This document shows, piece by piece, positions 1 to 9,333 of a stretch of 64,000 nucleotides of DNA. A program made the position numbers and the translations under genes. Below the pieces are notes generated by a model. That model searched no databases. It was not told the DNA's origin and worked only from the letters and a program-made list of their open reading frames with translations. Position 1 is the first letter of the stretch; every line of letters begins with the position of its first letter. The DNA comes from Parafrankia sp. EUN1f (lineage in GTDB: Bacteria > Actinomycetota > Actinomycetes > Frankiales > Frankiaceae), in NCBI RefSeq assembly GCF_000177675.1, contig NZ_ADGX01000007.1:1-64000 (forward strand). The letters are read 5' to 3'.

Positions 1-584
1 GGGGGACGCCCCCGCGGCCGCCCACCCGCGACGGCGACCAAACGGCCGCGCGCCGAATACCGGCACCCCGTCAACTCAATGACTTCTCGGGCTTCCCGGC
101 CGGTCCGCACCGGTGCAGACCGCTGGCCGCAGCCGCCTCGGGCCCCGGTCTGGCGCCCGACCCGGATCACTGCGACCGACCCCGGCGGCGAAACCCCCAG
201 CCGACCTCCGCACACGGCCACCGCTCCAGCACCAACCCGCGGATGCGGGCCTCGACAGACATGGACGCCGATGCCGTGACATCACCTGTCGGTCGACGCC
301 GACAGGCTCGACATCGGCCGCTATCCGGATGATCCGTCACCGGTTTTCCCGCCCGACGCACGTGGATCCGTCCACTATTTGGTGACCGCCGTCACTGTCG
401 GGAACGCGGGACCTGCGCTCACCCGGGACGACGGGGTCGGCCACCCACCGACAAAACAGTGGCCTCGACCACATCCGCCGCCATTCCGGGCACCGCCGCG
501 AGTCCACCGCGACCCGCGCCGAGGCCGGGCCGGACCCGACGGTCGAGCCCCCTCCAGAATTCACAACAGCACCATTCACAAGGC
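1..584. other. GC-rich stretch without a convincing gene
   Basis: No reading frame here has a recognisable domain or a start with a good ribosome binding site, and the open frames on both strands are what high GC alone produces. The only structure seen is a perfect 8-bp stem with a 6-base loop at 285-306. A gene ending to the left of the window cannot be excluded. Confidence 0.5.
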
Positions 585-770
585 TTATAAAGACTCGGGA
601 ACGTTATTTCCGAAAATTAGATATAGCACTCCATCATACGGAAATTCGATGTCCGAAATGTCGCTAAACGGGTCTGCAACTTTCATGATCATCCATCCCG
701 CGGCGGCTCCGAACCTTTTGGCGAGCGCCTGATCGAAGGGTCGACAGACAGCTCTGTCGGCGACCGTCAA
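585..770 (-). CDS. Small hypothetical protein or gene remnant in an AT-richer patch
   Basis: A 61-codon frame opens with TTG and ends TAA. The C-terminal half (for example WMIMKVADP and DGVLYLIFGN) looks protein-like, mixing hydrophobic and acidic residues instead of the Arg/Ala/Pro-rich noise typical of shadow frames here. Codons such as AAA, AAT, ATA and TTA are used, unlike the neighbours, so the patch at about 560-730 may be acquired DNA. A GGAGG lies directly against the TTG with no spacing, and the frame stays open upstream without another start, so this may be the tail of a truncated gene. I do not recognise a family. Confidence 0.3.
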   Translation of the reverse strand: MTVADRAVCRPFDQALAKRFGAAAGWMIMKVADPFSDISDIEFPYDGVLYLIFGNNVPESL

Positions 771-785
771 CCTCCCCGAGGAATG

Positions 786-814
786 TTGGCAACGGCGCCA
801 TCTACGGCTATAAC
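786..814 (+). promoter_or_regulatory. Candidate sigma-70-type promoter for the peptide ABC operon
   Basis: TTGGCA at 786-791 and TATAAC at 809-814 are separated by 17 bases, close to the vegetative consensus, and lie about 100 bases upstream of the first permease gene. The assignment is by motif only. Confidence 0.45.
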
Positions 815-913
815 GGTGCCCACGCCATATCGCCGTATTCGCCCTCAGTGAGGAACTCGGGTCAGTTCGGTCGTTGTCCGTGCGACCTTCAGACGATCAA
901 GGAAGCGAGCTGT

Positions 914-1867
914 ATGCTGCTCACCGCTGCGCGCCGTATCGGCCGCGCCCTGCTCGTGGTCTTACTCGTGACCATGGGGGCCGTGGCACTTCTCAGCCTG
1001 GCGCCGGGGTCGGCGGCCTCAGTGATCCTGGGCGAGAACGCGACAGCCGAAGCGGTCGACGCCCTGAACGCCGAGCTCGGGCTCGACCGGCCCCTGTGGT
1101 CACAGTACGTGCACTGGATCGGCGACGCCGTCACCGGTGATCTCGGCACATCGCCGATCACCCACCAGCCGGTGCTGGACGCGATCACCGAACGTCTTCC
1201 GGTGACGCTGGAACTCGCCGCGCTGGGCCTGCTCGTCGCGCTCCTGGTCGCCGTGCCGCTGGCGGTGGCCTCGGCGGCCTGGCCGGGTTCCCTGCTCGAC
1301 CGGGCGATCACCGCCCTGTCCTCGGTCTTCCTCTCCGTCCCCGCGTTCATCGCCGGGCCGGTGCTGGTCTACGTGTTCGCCCTGCAGGCCGGCTGGTTCC
1401 CCGTAACGGGCTGGACCCGCATCAGCGAGGACCCCGGCGAGAACCTGCGCGGCGTCATCCTGCCCGTCATCGCCATCGCGCTCACCGAGATCGCCTCGTT
1501 CCACCGGCTGCTGCGCACCGACCTGGTCGGAACGCTGCGCGAGGACTTCATCGGCGCCGCCCGGGCCAAGGGCATGAGCCCCGGCTACGTGATGGCCCGC
1601 CACGCCCTGCGTCCCTCGTCGTTCTCCCTGGTGACACTGGTCGGCATCAACCTCGGGCGCCTCATCGGCGGCACGGTGATCGTCGAGTCCTTCTTCTCCC
1701 TGCCCGGGCTCGGGCAGCTCGTCATCTACTCGATCACCGCCCGCGACGTCATCACCGTCCAGGGCGTCGTCGTGTTCATCGCCGTGGTCTACGTGGTCAT
1801 CAACATGCTCGTGGATCTCAGCTACGGCTGGCTGGACCCGCGCGTCAGGAAGGCGGCGACCGCATGA
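914..1867 (+). CDS. Peptide-type ABC transporter permease (DppB/OppB family)
   Basis: This 317-residue inner-membrane protein should form one half of the channel of a dipeptide/oligopeptide/nickel-class importer. It has an N-terminal membrane helix (about residues 10-32), a long extracytoplasmic segment, and a multi-helix permease core carrying the coupling-loop region around RAKGMSPGYVMARHALRPS. The ATG at 914 is chosen because GGAAG lies about 10 bases upstream and the peptide then starts with the usual MLLTAARRIGR-type N-terminus; a frame start at 848 would add residues without family character. It overlaps the next permease by four bases (ATGA). First gene of a five-gene operon. The transported solute cannot be read from the sequence. 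Confidence 0.9.
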   Translation: MLLTAARRIGRALLVVLLVTMGAVALLSLAPGSAASVILGENATAEAVDALNAELGLDRPLWSQYVHWIGDAVTGDLGTSPITHQPVLDAITERLPVTLELAALGLLVALLVAVPLAVASAAWPGSLLDRAITALSSVFLSVPAFIAGPVLVYVFALQAGWFPVTGWTRISEDPGENLRGVILPVIAIALTEIASFHRLLRTDLVGTLREDFIGAARAKGMSPGYVMARHALRPSSFSLVTLVGINLGRLIGGTVIVESFFSLPGLGQLVIYSITARDVITVQGVVVFIAVVYVVINMLVDLSYGWLDPRVRKAATA

Positions 1868-2841
1868 CCAGCCCCGATGTCGTGGCGAACACCACCGCCC
1901 TGTCCAAGACCGCACCGGGAGGCACCACGGCCGACGGCACCGCGCCCGACGGCACCGCGCCCGACAACACCCCGCCGCCGGCCGCGGCGGCGCCCGGCGC
2001 GCTTCCCGACGTGCCCGCGGTGCGCGAGCGACGCTCGATCCTGGTAGCGCTGTCCTTCGGCTGGCTGATCGCCATGATCCTGCTGGCCGCCATCGCGGAC
2101 CTGTTACCGCTGACGTCCTACTCGGTGCCGATCGGCCGGCCGCGCCAGCCACCGAGCTTCGAGTCGTTCGACATGCTGCTGGGCACCGACCAGCAGGGCC
2201 GGTCCATCCTCTCCCGCTGCATCTACGGCGCCCGGGTGTCCCTGCTCGTCGGCACCGCCGCCGGCCTCATCGGCGCGGCCATCGGCACCTTCTTCGGGAT
2301 GCTCGCCGGCTACCTCGGCGGACGGACCAAGGCCGTCATCGGCCTGATCACCGACGCCATGCTGGCCTTCCCGCCGCTGATCCTGCTGCTGGCCCTGTCC
2401 TCGATCCTCACCCCCAGCGTACGGACGCTGCTGGTCGGTCTGACACTGCTGATCATTCCGACCTTCGTGCGCCTCGCGCTGGCCAACACCATCGCCTGGT
2501 CGTCGCGCGAGTTCGTCACGGCCGCCCGGAACATGGGCGCCGGCCACGGCCGGATCCTGGTCAAGGAGATCCTGCCCAACCTGCTCCCCCCGCTGGGGGC
2601 GTTCCTGCCCGTCGTGATGGCGGCCCTGATCGTCGCGGAAGGCTCGCTGAGCTTCCTGGGCGTGGGCATCCCACCGCCCCAGCCGAGCTGGGGCGGCATG
2701 ATCGCCGACGGCAAGGACGCCATCGAGAACGCCCCCCACATGGTCTTCGTGCCGGCCGCCGCCATCTTCCTCACCGTGTTCGCCCTCAACCAGGCAGGCG
2801 ACCACCTTCGCCACCGCTTCGACCGCACCATGCGCGACTAG
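1864..2841 (+). CDS. Peptide-type ABC transporter permease (DppC/OppC family)
   Basis: The 325-residue partner permease of the upstream gene. An N-terminal Thr/Pro/Ala-rich cytoplasmic tail (about 1-50) precedes the first helix (about 58-80). A DppC-type segment with LLGTDQQGRSILSR follows, then the permease core with the coupling motif around ARNMGAGHGRILVKEILPN. Translation is coupled to the upstream gene through an ATGA overlap. It should pair with the upstream permease and two ATPases encoded downstream. Confidence 0.92.
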   Translation: MTSPDVVANTTALSKTAPGGTTADGTAPDGTAPDNTPPPAAAAPGALPDVPAVRERRSILVALSFGWLIAMILLAAIADLLPLTSYSVPIGRPRQPPSFESFDMLLGTDQQGRSILSRCIYGARVSLLVGTAAGLIGAAIGTFFGMLAGYLGGRTKAVIGLITDAMLAFPPLILLLALSSILTPSVRTLLVGLTLLIIPTFVRLALANTIAWSSREFVTAARNMGAGHGRILVKEILPNLLPPLGAFLPVVMAALIVAEGSLSFLGVGIPPPQPSWGGMIADGKDAIENAPHMVFVPAAAIFLTVFALNQAGDHLRHRFDRTMRD

Positions 2842-3187
2842 CTCCGGGCCGGACCCTGCCGGGGCACGGCGTCGGTCACGGCGTCGGCCGCGACCGCGCG
2901 CATGGTCACACCGCCGCACAGATGACCATCCGGACGGCCCCACGGCCGCTCGACGCCGATCCCACGCGTTCCGCTGCTGGCTGTCCGCTGTACGGCGTCG
3001 GTTCGCCACCGCCTCGACGTACCGGCCCCGTCGGCCGGCCCGGCCGGCCGTGCCCACGCCGGCTGCGGACAGCCGCGAAAGGTCAGTTCACGGCTCGGCT
3101 CACCAGGATGTCCGCCATCCGGGCGACGGTCGGGACGCCGTTGCCCGCCCGGATATCGACACGATCCACCACAGCGAAAGGCAGCAA
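2842..3187. other. 346-base gap inside the peptide ABC operon
   Basis: No gene is supported between the second permease and the binding protein. The gap is long enough for a second promoter or an RNA-processing site allowing extra binding protein, but I see no clear -10/-35 pair or strong hairpin. Confidence 0.4.
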
Positions 3188-4759
3188 ATGTTACGCAGGA
3201 CCCGAACTGCCGTGGCCGCCATCGTGTGCGGCACGGTCCTCGCTCTGGGGGCATGCGGCGGAAGCAGCGACAAAGCTGACACCACGTCGACATCCGGCGT
3301 CACCGGCCAACCGGTGGCCGGCGGCGAGGCGCGGATCCTCGCACTCAGCGAACCGAGCAGTCTCGACCCGGTGGTGAGCGGGAACAACGCGGTCATCGCC
3401 GGCGTCATCGGCAACGCGCTCTACGGCTCGCTGATGATCGACGATGCCGACGGCAAGGTCGTCTACCGGATGGCGGAGTCGTTCGAGACGACCGACAAGG
3501 GCGCCAGCTTCACCCTCAAGCTGCGCCCGGGCCTGGTCTTCTCCGACGGCACCCCGCTCGACGCCGCGGCCGTGAAGTTCAACTGGGACCGGTTCCGGGA
3601 CCCGGCCAACCGCTCGACGTACCTCGCGGACGGATCACTGATCGCCTCCACCGAGGTGGTTGACAACGTCACTCTCAAGGCAACGATGGTGAGCCCGGTA
3701 CCGTCCTTCGCCGGGGCGATCATCAACAGCTCGCTGAACTGGATCGCCTCGCCCGATGCGCTCAAGAAGGGCAAGGCGGAGTTCGACAAGAACCCGGTCG
3801 GCGCCGGCCCCTTCAAGCTGCAGAGCTGGTCCCGCCAGGCCGAGCTCCGCCTGGTGAAGAACCCGAAGTACTACGACGCGCCCAAGCCCTACCTCGACAG
3901 CCTCGTCGTGCGGGCGGTGACCGACGCCGGCCAGCGCATCAACACGGTGACCAGCGGCGGCGCCGACATCGAGATCGACTCGAACCCGGTCAACATCGAC
4001 AAAGGCAACTCCGCGGACCTCAACGTCAACGTGGCTGTTCTCAACGGCGGCTTCTTCATGGCGTTGAACACCCGCCGGGCGCCGTTCAACGACATCCGGG
4101 CCCGGCAGGCGTTCAACGCCGCGATCGATCTGGACGCGGCCAACCTGGCCGTCTACAACGGCACCGGCGAGGTCCCCGAGACGCTGTTCACCAAGGACTC
4201 ACCGCTCTACGCGGACGTCCCGCTGCACAAGACCGACCCTGCCAAGGCCCAGAAGCTGTTCGACGAGCTGGCAGCCGAGGGCAAGCCGGTCGCCTTCACC
4301 TTCACCTCGTTCGCGAGCACGGAGAACCGCACGCTGGCGGAGAACATCCAGGCGCAGCTCAGCCGCTACAAGAACGTCAAGGTCGAGGTCAAGGTCGTCG
4401 ACTACGCGGAGGTGCCCAAGCTGCGCAGCACCTATGACTTCGACGTTCTGGTCAGCTCCGCCTTCTTCACCAGCCCCGACCCCCGGCTGACCACGGCCTT
4501 CGCCAGCGGCTCGGCCGCCAACCTCTCGGGCATCGAGGACAAGGCTCTGACCGACGCCCTCGCCGCCGGGCGGGTCGCCACGACGGACGCGGAACGCAAG
4601 ACCGCGTACACCACGGTGCAGAAGCGGCTGGCCGAGCTCTCGCCGCTGGTGTTCTACACCCGGCCGAACTTCGCCGCGATCGCCGGTACCGACGTCGGCG
4701 GTCTGCACCAGTACGGCAGCGGCTCACTCCTTCCCGAGGAAATCTGGATCAAGAAGTAG
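3188..4759 (+). CDS. Extracellular solute-binding lipoprotein, family 5 (peptide ABC transporter)
   Basis: A 523-residue binding protein that would capture the solute outside the cell and deliver it to the adjacent permeases. The start at 3188 gives a lipoprotein signal: basic MLRRTR, a hydrophobic stretch and the lipobox LGAC near residue 20, followed by a Ser/Thr-rich linker. AAAGG lies about 8 bases upstream. The mature part follows the SBP_bac_5 pattern: a SSLDPVVSGNN-type N-terminus, then LRPGLVFSDGTPLDAAAVKF and GAGPFKLQSW blocks. Length is normal for the family. Substrate specificity (peptide, nickel, glycoside or other) is not readable. Confidence 0.92.
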   Translation: MLRRTRTAVAAIVCGTVLALGACGGSSDKADTTSTSGVTGQPVAGGEARILALSEPSSLDPVVSGNNAVIAGVIGNALYGSLMIDDADGKVVYRMAESFETTDKGASFTLKLRPGLVFSDGTPLDAAAVKFNWDRFRDPANRSTYLADGSLIASTEVVDNVTLKATMVSPVPSFAGAIINSSLNWIASPDALKKGKAEFDKNPVGAGPFKLQSWSRQAELRLVKNPKYYDAPKPYLDSLVVRAVTDAGQRINTVTSGGADIEIDSNPVNIDKGNSADLNVNVAVLNGGFFMALNTRRAPFNDIRARQAFNAAIDLDAANLAVYNGTGEVPETLFTKDSPLYADVPLHKTDPAKAQKLFDELAAEGKPVAFTFTSFASTENRTLAENIQAQLSRYKNVKVEVKVVDYAEVPKLRSTYDFDVLVSSAFFTSPDPRLTTAFASGSAANLSGIEDKALTDALAAGRVATTDAERKTAYTTVQKRLAELSPLVFYTRPNFAAIAGTDVGGLHQYGSGSLLPEEIWIKK

Positions 4760-4797
4760 TCGGTCGTCCGCAGGGCGGAGGAGAGGTCCCGCATCCC

Positions 4798-5865
4798 ATG
4801 AGCATCGAGCCCGTCAAGAGCGCTCCGCAGGCAACGAGCGCCGAGCCCACCGGCAGCGCTGGGCCTGTTCTGCAGGTGCGTAACCTGCGTGCGTACATCG
4901 GCACCCCACGCGGTGTCGTCCGGGCCGTCGACGACGTCTCCCTCGACCTCGACCACGGCCAGGCGCTCGGCGTGGTCGGCGAGTCCGGGTCCGGCAAGTC
5001 GGTGATGGCCCGGGCGATCATGGGGCTGATGCCCGGACGGTCCGGCTGTTCGGGTGAGGTGCTGTTCCAGGGCCGGGACCTGCTCTCCCTCCCCCGCCGG
5101 CAACGCGCCGAGATCTGGGGCAAGCAGATCGCGATGGTGTTCCAGGACCCCGGTCGGTCGCTCAACCCGGTCGTCCGGGTTGAGCGCCAGCTCACCGAGG
5201 GAATGCGACGCCATCTCGGCGTCAGCCGCGGCGAGGCGCACACCCGGGCCCTCGACCTCCTGCGGGAGGTCGGGGTGCCCGACCCCGAACGGCGGCTGCG
5301 CAACTACCCGCACGAGCTCTCCGGCGGGATGCGCCAGCGCGTCATGATCGCGACCGCGCTGGCCTGCGAGCCGACGCTGCTGATCGCCGACGAGCCGACC
5401 ACGGCGCTGGACGTCACCGTCCAGCGCCAGATCCTCGACCTGCTGCGGCGGGTGCAGCGCAGCCACGGCATGTCCATGATCCTCATCAGCCACGACCTGG
5501 CCATCGTCGCCGGACGCACCGACCGGACCGCGGTGATGTACGCCGGCCGGCTCGCCGAGGCCGGCTCCACCGGCGAGGTCTTCGGCGCGCCGCGGCACCG
5601 CTACACCCACGCGCTGCTCGAGGCGACACCCACCATCACCCACGAACGCCACGCGCCGATGCGTCTCATCACCGGCTCCCTGCCCGACCCCACCGATCCG
5701 CCGGCGGGCTGCCGGTTCGCGCCGAGATGCGCGCACGCCGACACCGCGTGCTCCGACCCGGGGCCGACGATGACCTCCGTCGGCGCTGACCACCAGGTCG
5801 CCTGTCTGCGCCCCGCGCAGACAGGCACCGAGAACCTCACCGGAGGTGAGCTCGTTGGCCGGTAG
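4798..5865 (+). CDS. Peptide-type ABC transporter ATPase (DppD/OppD family)
   Basis: A 355-residue ATPase that would energise the transporter. Walker A GESGSGKS (near residue 60), signature LSGGMRQRV, Walker [13 protein letters not shown] and the H-loop ISHDL are all present. The C-terminal oligopeptide-transporter domain has paired cysteines (CRFAPRC and a later C). GGAGGAGAGG lies about 10-15 bases before the ATG. Its end overlaps the start of the second ATPase. Complete and apparently functional. Confidence 0.93.
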   Translation: MSIEPVKSAPQATSAEPTGSAGPVLQVRNLRAYIGTPRGVVRAVDDVSLDLDHGQALGVVGESGSGKSVMARAIMGLMPGRSGCSGEVLFQGRDLLSLPRRQRAEIWGKQIAMVFQDPGRSLNPVVRVERQLTEGMRRHLGVSRGEAHTRALDLLREVGVPDPERRLRNYPHELSGGMRQRVMIATALACEPTLLIADEPTTALDVTVQRQILDLLRRVQRSHGMSMILISHDLAIVAGRTDRTAVMYAGRLAEAGSTGEVFGAPRHRYTHALLEATPTITHERHAPMRLITGSLPDPTDPPAGCRFAPRCAHADTACSDPGPTMTSVGADHQVACLRPAQTGTENLTGGELVGR

Positions 5866-7021
5866 CGGGACCGCGCATCTGCGTGGCGAGGAAGCCCTGC
5901 TCAGCGTGCGGGAGCTGGTCGTCGAGTACCCGACGGGCGGCGGGGTCGTGCAGGCCGTCTCGAAGGTGAGCTTCGACGTCCTGCCCGGAAAGACACTCGG
6001 CATCGTCGGCGAGTCCGGCTGCGGCAAGTCCACCACCGGTCGGGCCGTGCTGCGCCTGGACCGCCTCACCGCCGGCGAGATCACCTTCGCCGGCGAGCGC
6101 ATCGACGGTGTGAGCGAGAACCGGATGCGTGAGCTCCGCCGCTCCATCCAGATGATCTTCCAGGACCCGGTGGGGTCGCTGAATCCCCGGCGCGCCGTCA
6201 AGGACATCGTCGTCGAGGGCCTCGCCGTCGCCGGGGCGCCGAAGTCCGAGCGGGCGACCGCCTCGGCGGAGGTCCTGTCACAGGTCGGGCTGGGCAGCGA
6301 GCGGTTCGCCGACATGCTGCCGCGCCAGCTTTCCGGCGGGCAGGCCCAGCGGGTCGCGATCGGGCGCGCGCTCGCGCTGCGGCCCCGCCTGCTGATCTGC
6401 GACGAGCCCGTCTCCGCGCTGGACGTCTCCGTGCAGGCGCAGATCCTCAACCTGATCGAGGAGCTCAAGGCCGAGTTCGACCTGACCGTCGTGTTCATCG
6501 CCCACGACCTCGGGGTGGTGCGGGCGGTCAGCGACGACGTCCTGGTCATGTACCTCGGCAAGGTATGCGAGTTCGGCGACGCCGACCTGGTCTACGACCA
6601 GCCCGCGCACCCCTACACCCGGGCGCTGCTCGACTCGGTGCCGCTGACCGACGCCGCTCGCGGCTTCACCGGCCCCGCGCTCGAGGGGGACCTGCCCTCA
6701 CCGCTGGCGCCGCCGTCCGGCTGCCGCTTCCGGACCCGCTGCCCGCGGGCCGAGGAGCGCTGCGAGGCCGAGGAGCCGCCGGTCCTCGAGATCCGTCCCG
6801 GACAGTTCGCCGCCTGCCACTTCCCGCTGACGCCGGTGACGCTGGCCGCGTCGGCCACACCGGCGGACACCGCCGTCGAGCCGGAGCCCACCCCGATCGC
6901 CGATGCCACGCCCACGCCCGATGCCACGCTCACGGCCCAACCCACGCCCACGCCCGAAGCCGAGCCGGCCACCGGGCAGAAGACGACCAAGGTGCGCAGC
7001 GGCCCGGACGCCACCGAGTGA
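5855..7021 (+). CDS. Peptide-type ABC transporter ATPase (DppF/OppF family) with repetitive tail
   Basis: The second ATPase of the importer: Walker A GESGCGKST, signature LSGGQAQRVAIGRAL, Walker B LLICDEPVSALD and a Cys-containing C-terminal domain (CRFRTRCPRAEERC). I prefer the TTG at 5855 because GGAGGTGAG ends four bases upstream; a GTG at 5846 lies inside that Shine-Dalgarno. About 60 residues after the domain are an unusual Pro/Thr/Ala-rich tail built from ATPTP-type repeats, which a typical DppF lacks and which is probably disordered. It overlaps the preceding gene and ends the operon. Confidence 0.92.
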   Translation: MAGSGTAHLRGEEALLSVRELVVEYPTGGGVVQAVSKVSFDVLPGKTLGIVGESGCGKSTTGRAVLRLDRLTAGEITFAGERIDGVSENRMRELRRSIQMIFQDPVGSLNPRRAVKDIVVEGLAVAGAPKSERATASAEVLSQVGLGSERFADMLPRQLSGGQAQRVAIGRALALRPRLLICDEPVSALDVSVQAQILNLIEELKAEFDLTVVFIAHDLGVVRAVSDDVLVMYLGKVCEFGDADLVYDQPAHPYTRALLDSVPLTDAARGFTGPALEGDLPSPLAPPSGCRFRTRCPRAEERCEAEEPPVLEIRPGQFAACHFPLTPVTLAASATPADTAVEPEPTPIADATPTPDATLTAQPTPTPEAEPATGQKTTKVRSGPDATE

Positions 7022-7103
7022 GCCATCCGGTGAGCCACCGGCAACCGCCTCGACCGGTTCTGCCGGAACCCGCGATACCCACGGAACCGTCGGCAGCGCA
7101 GCT

Positions 7104-7973
7104 TCAACGAGCGGTGCGGGCGACGGTGGCGACGCAGTAGGGCTTGCCGGCCGGCCCGCGGGCGGTCACCTTGTACACGGCGACCGAGCGCCCGCGGTGC
7201 TCCGGCACGACGTCGTAGCTGACCGAGGCATCCACCTCGGCCCTGCGCAGGTAGTGCACGGTGACCGAGGTCGTCCGCAGGAGGCCTTCGGGGTCGTCAG
7301 CCGCCACCGCGGCCTGCTCCATGCCGCAGAACAGGATGCCGCCGTGCACGGCACCGCTGCCGTTGCCGAACTCCGGGCGGGCCGGCACCACGATCCGCGT
7401 GCCGCCCGTGGTGTCACCCGACCCGGCCACGGCGGCGACGGCAACCGCGGACGTCCGGGCAGGCGCGGAGGAGGTGAGGGAACCGTTCCACGCGGCGGGA
7501 CCGAGGACGTCGAGGGCTGACAGCTCGCTCACCCCGGCCACGGTCGTCGCGCCGATCCGTTGGGGCTGCGCCCAGCCCGCGGCGACGAAGCGCAGGTGCG
7601 CACGCCCGGTGGCGACCAGCCGGCCCGCACCGTCGACGATCTCACAGTGCGACAGCCCACGCGCCGCGTCGACGTCGACGACCGTGCCGTATGCCCGCAG
7701 CAGCGGCCCGGACCAGGGCGGCGGCGTGACGATCTCGACCGAGAGCTCGAACGTCACAAGGTGGCTCCCGGCGGGGCGCGCCATGAAGACGGGCCGGCCG
7801 AGAACATCGTCGACCAGCACGCCGAGCGAACCGACGGCCGTGGTGGCGCCGACGCCGGTGAGCCAGGGGCCGACCCCCATGGTCAGCTCGGCGCCGTCGG
7901 GCCGCTGCCGGTAGCCACCGACCCGGAAGATCGCCTGTGGCCCGCCGATCTCCTCATCCGCCGTGGCGGCCAT
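7104..7973 (-). CDS. Double-hotdog acyl-CoA thioesterase-like protein, 5' end displaced by an insertion
   Basis: Two hotdog-like halves are visible, the second with the PaaI-type signature around GNGSGAVHGGILFCGMEQA. It probably hydrolyses or binds acyl-CoA thioesters in the cytoplasm. The ATG at 7971-7973 is a conservative start giving 289 residues. The frame stays open further upstream, but those codons come from the right end of a tnpB element. The original start appears to be the GTG at 9149-9151, with GGAGGG at 9161-9166, now on the far side of that element. Read without the insertion it would give M-T-S-G-F-G-L-A in frame. Whether the gene is still translated is uncertain. Confidence 0.7.
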   Translation of the reverse strand: MAATADEEIGGPQAIFRVGGYRQRPDGAELTMGVGPWLTGVGATTAVGSLGVLVDDVLGRPVFMARPAGSHLVTFELSVEIVTPPPWSGPLLRAYGTVVDVDAARGLSHCEIVDGAGRLVATGRAHLRFVAAGWAQPQRIGATTVAGVSELSALDVLGPAAWNGSLTSSAPARTSAVAVAAVAGSGDTTGGTRIVVPARPEFGNGSGAVHGGILFCGMEQAAVAADDPEGLLRTTSVTVHYLRRAEVDASVSYDVVPEHRGRSVAVYKVTARGPAGKPYCVATVARTAR

Positions 7974-8037
7974 GGCCGCCACGGTCACCGTCGCCGCAGT
8001 CGGAACGGACGGACCTGTCGCCAGGCCGAAACCACTG

Positions 8038-9146
8038 TTGACATCCTCCCCGGTCTGACGGCCGGTGATTCCCACCCTCACGGGCAGGTTTTCCTGCTTC
8101 ATCGACAGACGCCTCCCCATTCTAGGAACGGGGTGGTCTGACTCCGTCTCCACAGGCTGACACCGTGAGCCCCACGGCCAGAATGTTCCGCGCCGCGTTC
8201 ACATCCCGATCGTGCACCACACCACACCGGCAGGCCCACTCCCGAACAGTCAACGGCAGAACCTCGACCCGCGCCCCGCAGAACGAACAGGTCTTCGAGC
8301 TCGGATACCAGCGGTCGACAGCGATGACCTCCCGGCCATACCAGCCGGCCTTGTACTCCAGCATCCGCCGCAGCTCCGACCACGACGCATCCGAGATCGC
8401 CCGGGCCAGCGCACGATTCCGGACCATGTTCCGCACCGCCAGGTCCTCGACGACCACCGTTTGGTTCTCGCGGATGATCCTCGTGGACAACTGGTGCAGA
8501 TGATCCCGACGCCGGTCCGCGATCCGACCATGGACCCGGGCGACCCGAGCCCGGGCTTTCGCCCGGTTCGCCGAGCCCTTCGCCTTGCGGGACAGCGCCC
8601 GCTGCACCCGGGCGAGGCGTTCCCGATCCCGCCTCTCGTGCCCCGCGTTGGCGACCTTCTCCCCGGTCGACAACGTGACCAGCGACGTGACCCCGGCGTC
8701 GATCCCCACCCGCGCCCCGGTCTCGGGCAGCTAGGTCGCCGAATCGGTGGTCTTTCCTTTCCTTTTGAACGTCGGGTAGCCCGCCCGTTTCGCCCAGAAG
8801 TTCACATACGCGGCCTGCAAATACCGTAGCGTCGCCTGCAGCGGCCCCTTCGACGGCTCGGCGAGCCACCGTGTATCCGGCCCGCGTTTCCACCCGGTGA
8901 GTATCCTGTCGGTCTCGGCATGACCGAACCTGCGCTGCTCCTCGACCCAGGCCCGATGCCGTTCGGCCAACGCACGCGCGAGGTTCTCTACCTGTTCCGG
9001 ATTCGGGTAGAAACGGTACCTGTATGCCCGCTTCACCACCCGATTCCCTATAGCCGGCAGAATACAACACGCCGCGGTCGCCCTGGCGGCGGAGTTGATG
9101 CGCTGACCCCGCCCTGAAGGACGGGGCCTGCGCGCTACCTTTATCG
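8038..9146 (-). mobile_element. IS605-family (IS1341-like) tnpB-only element, decayed
   Basis: The right end carries the hairpin and GGATGTCAA terminus typical of tnpB elements (reverse complement of 8038-8075). The left end carries a hairpin at 9107-9126. No tnpA is present. The flanks rejoin in frame into the thioesterase start, which fixes the boundaries to within a few bases. Such elements do not duplicate their target, and none is seen. Confidence 0.7.
8122..9039 (-). pseudogene. tnpB: tnpB RNA-guided nuclease pseudogene with amber codon and internal deletion
   Basis: The N-terminal part (GTG at 9039; AYRYRFYPNPEQ and later GYPTFKRKGK) runs 102 codons to a TAG at 8731-8733. The same frame continues as LPETGARVGIDAGVT through the RuvC region, the acidic VVVEDL motif and the zinc-ribbon and final RuvC segment (CSFCGARVE, then VHDRDVNAARNI) to 8122. 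TnpB proteins are usually near 380-410 residues. Here about 80-100 residues between the N-terminal domain and the first RuvC motif are missing, so restoring the TAG would not give a complete protein. The visible RuvC acidic residues are intact. Confidence 0.8.
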
Positions 9147-9333
9147 GTCACGAACGGATGCCCTCCATGCTCGTCCGCTGCGGCGTCTCCGCCACGAGGT
9201 CCGGACGCATGGTTCGTGCCGCGGCAGCAGGATTCAGTCTCCGCATCCTGCGGTCCGCTCCGTCGCCCGGACAAGCCGGGGACGCCTGCGTGTCAGCAAA
9301 GACACATTCCGGGCACCGGTCGAGGGCAGGGTG

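Noticed and set aside
285-306. 8-bp hairpin near the left edge as a terminator
   Set aside because: No gene end can be tied to it, and short perfect stems are common at this GC content.
1100-3057. Long open frames (300-350 codons) on the minus strand opposite the peptide ABC permeases
   Set aside because: Arg/Gly/Glu-rich composition without domains, fully antisense to clear permease genes; expected in very GC-rich DNA.
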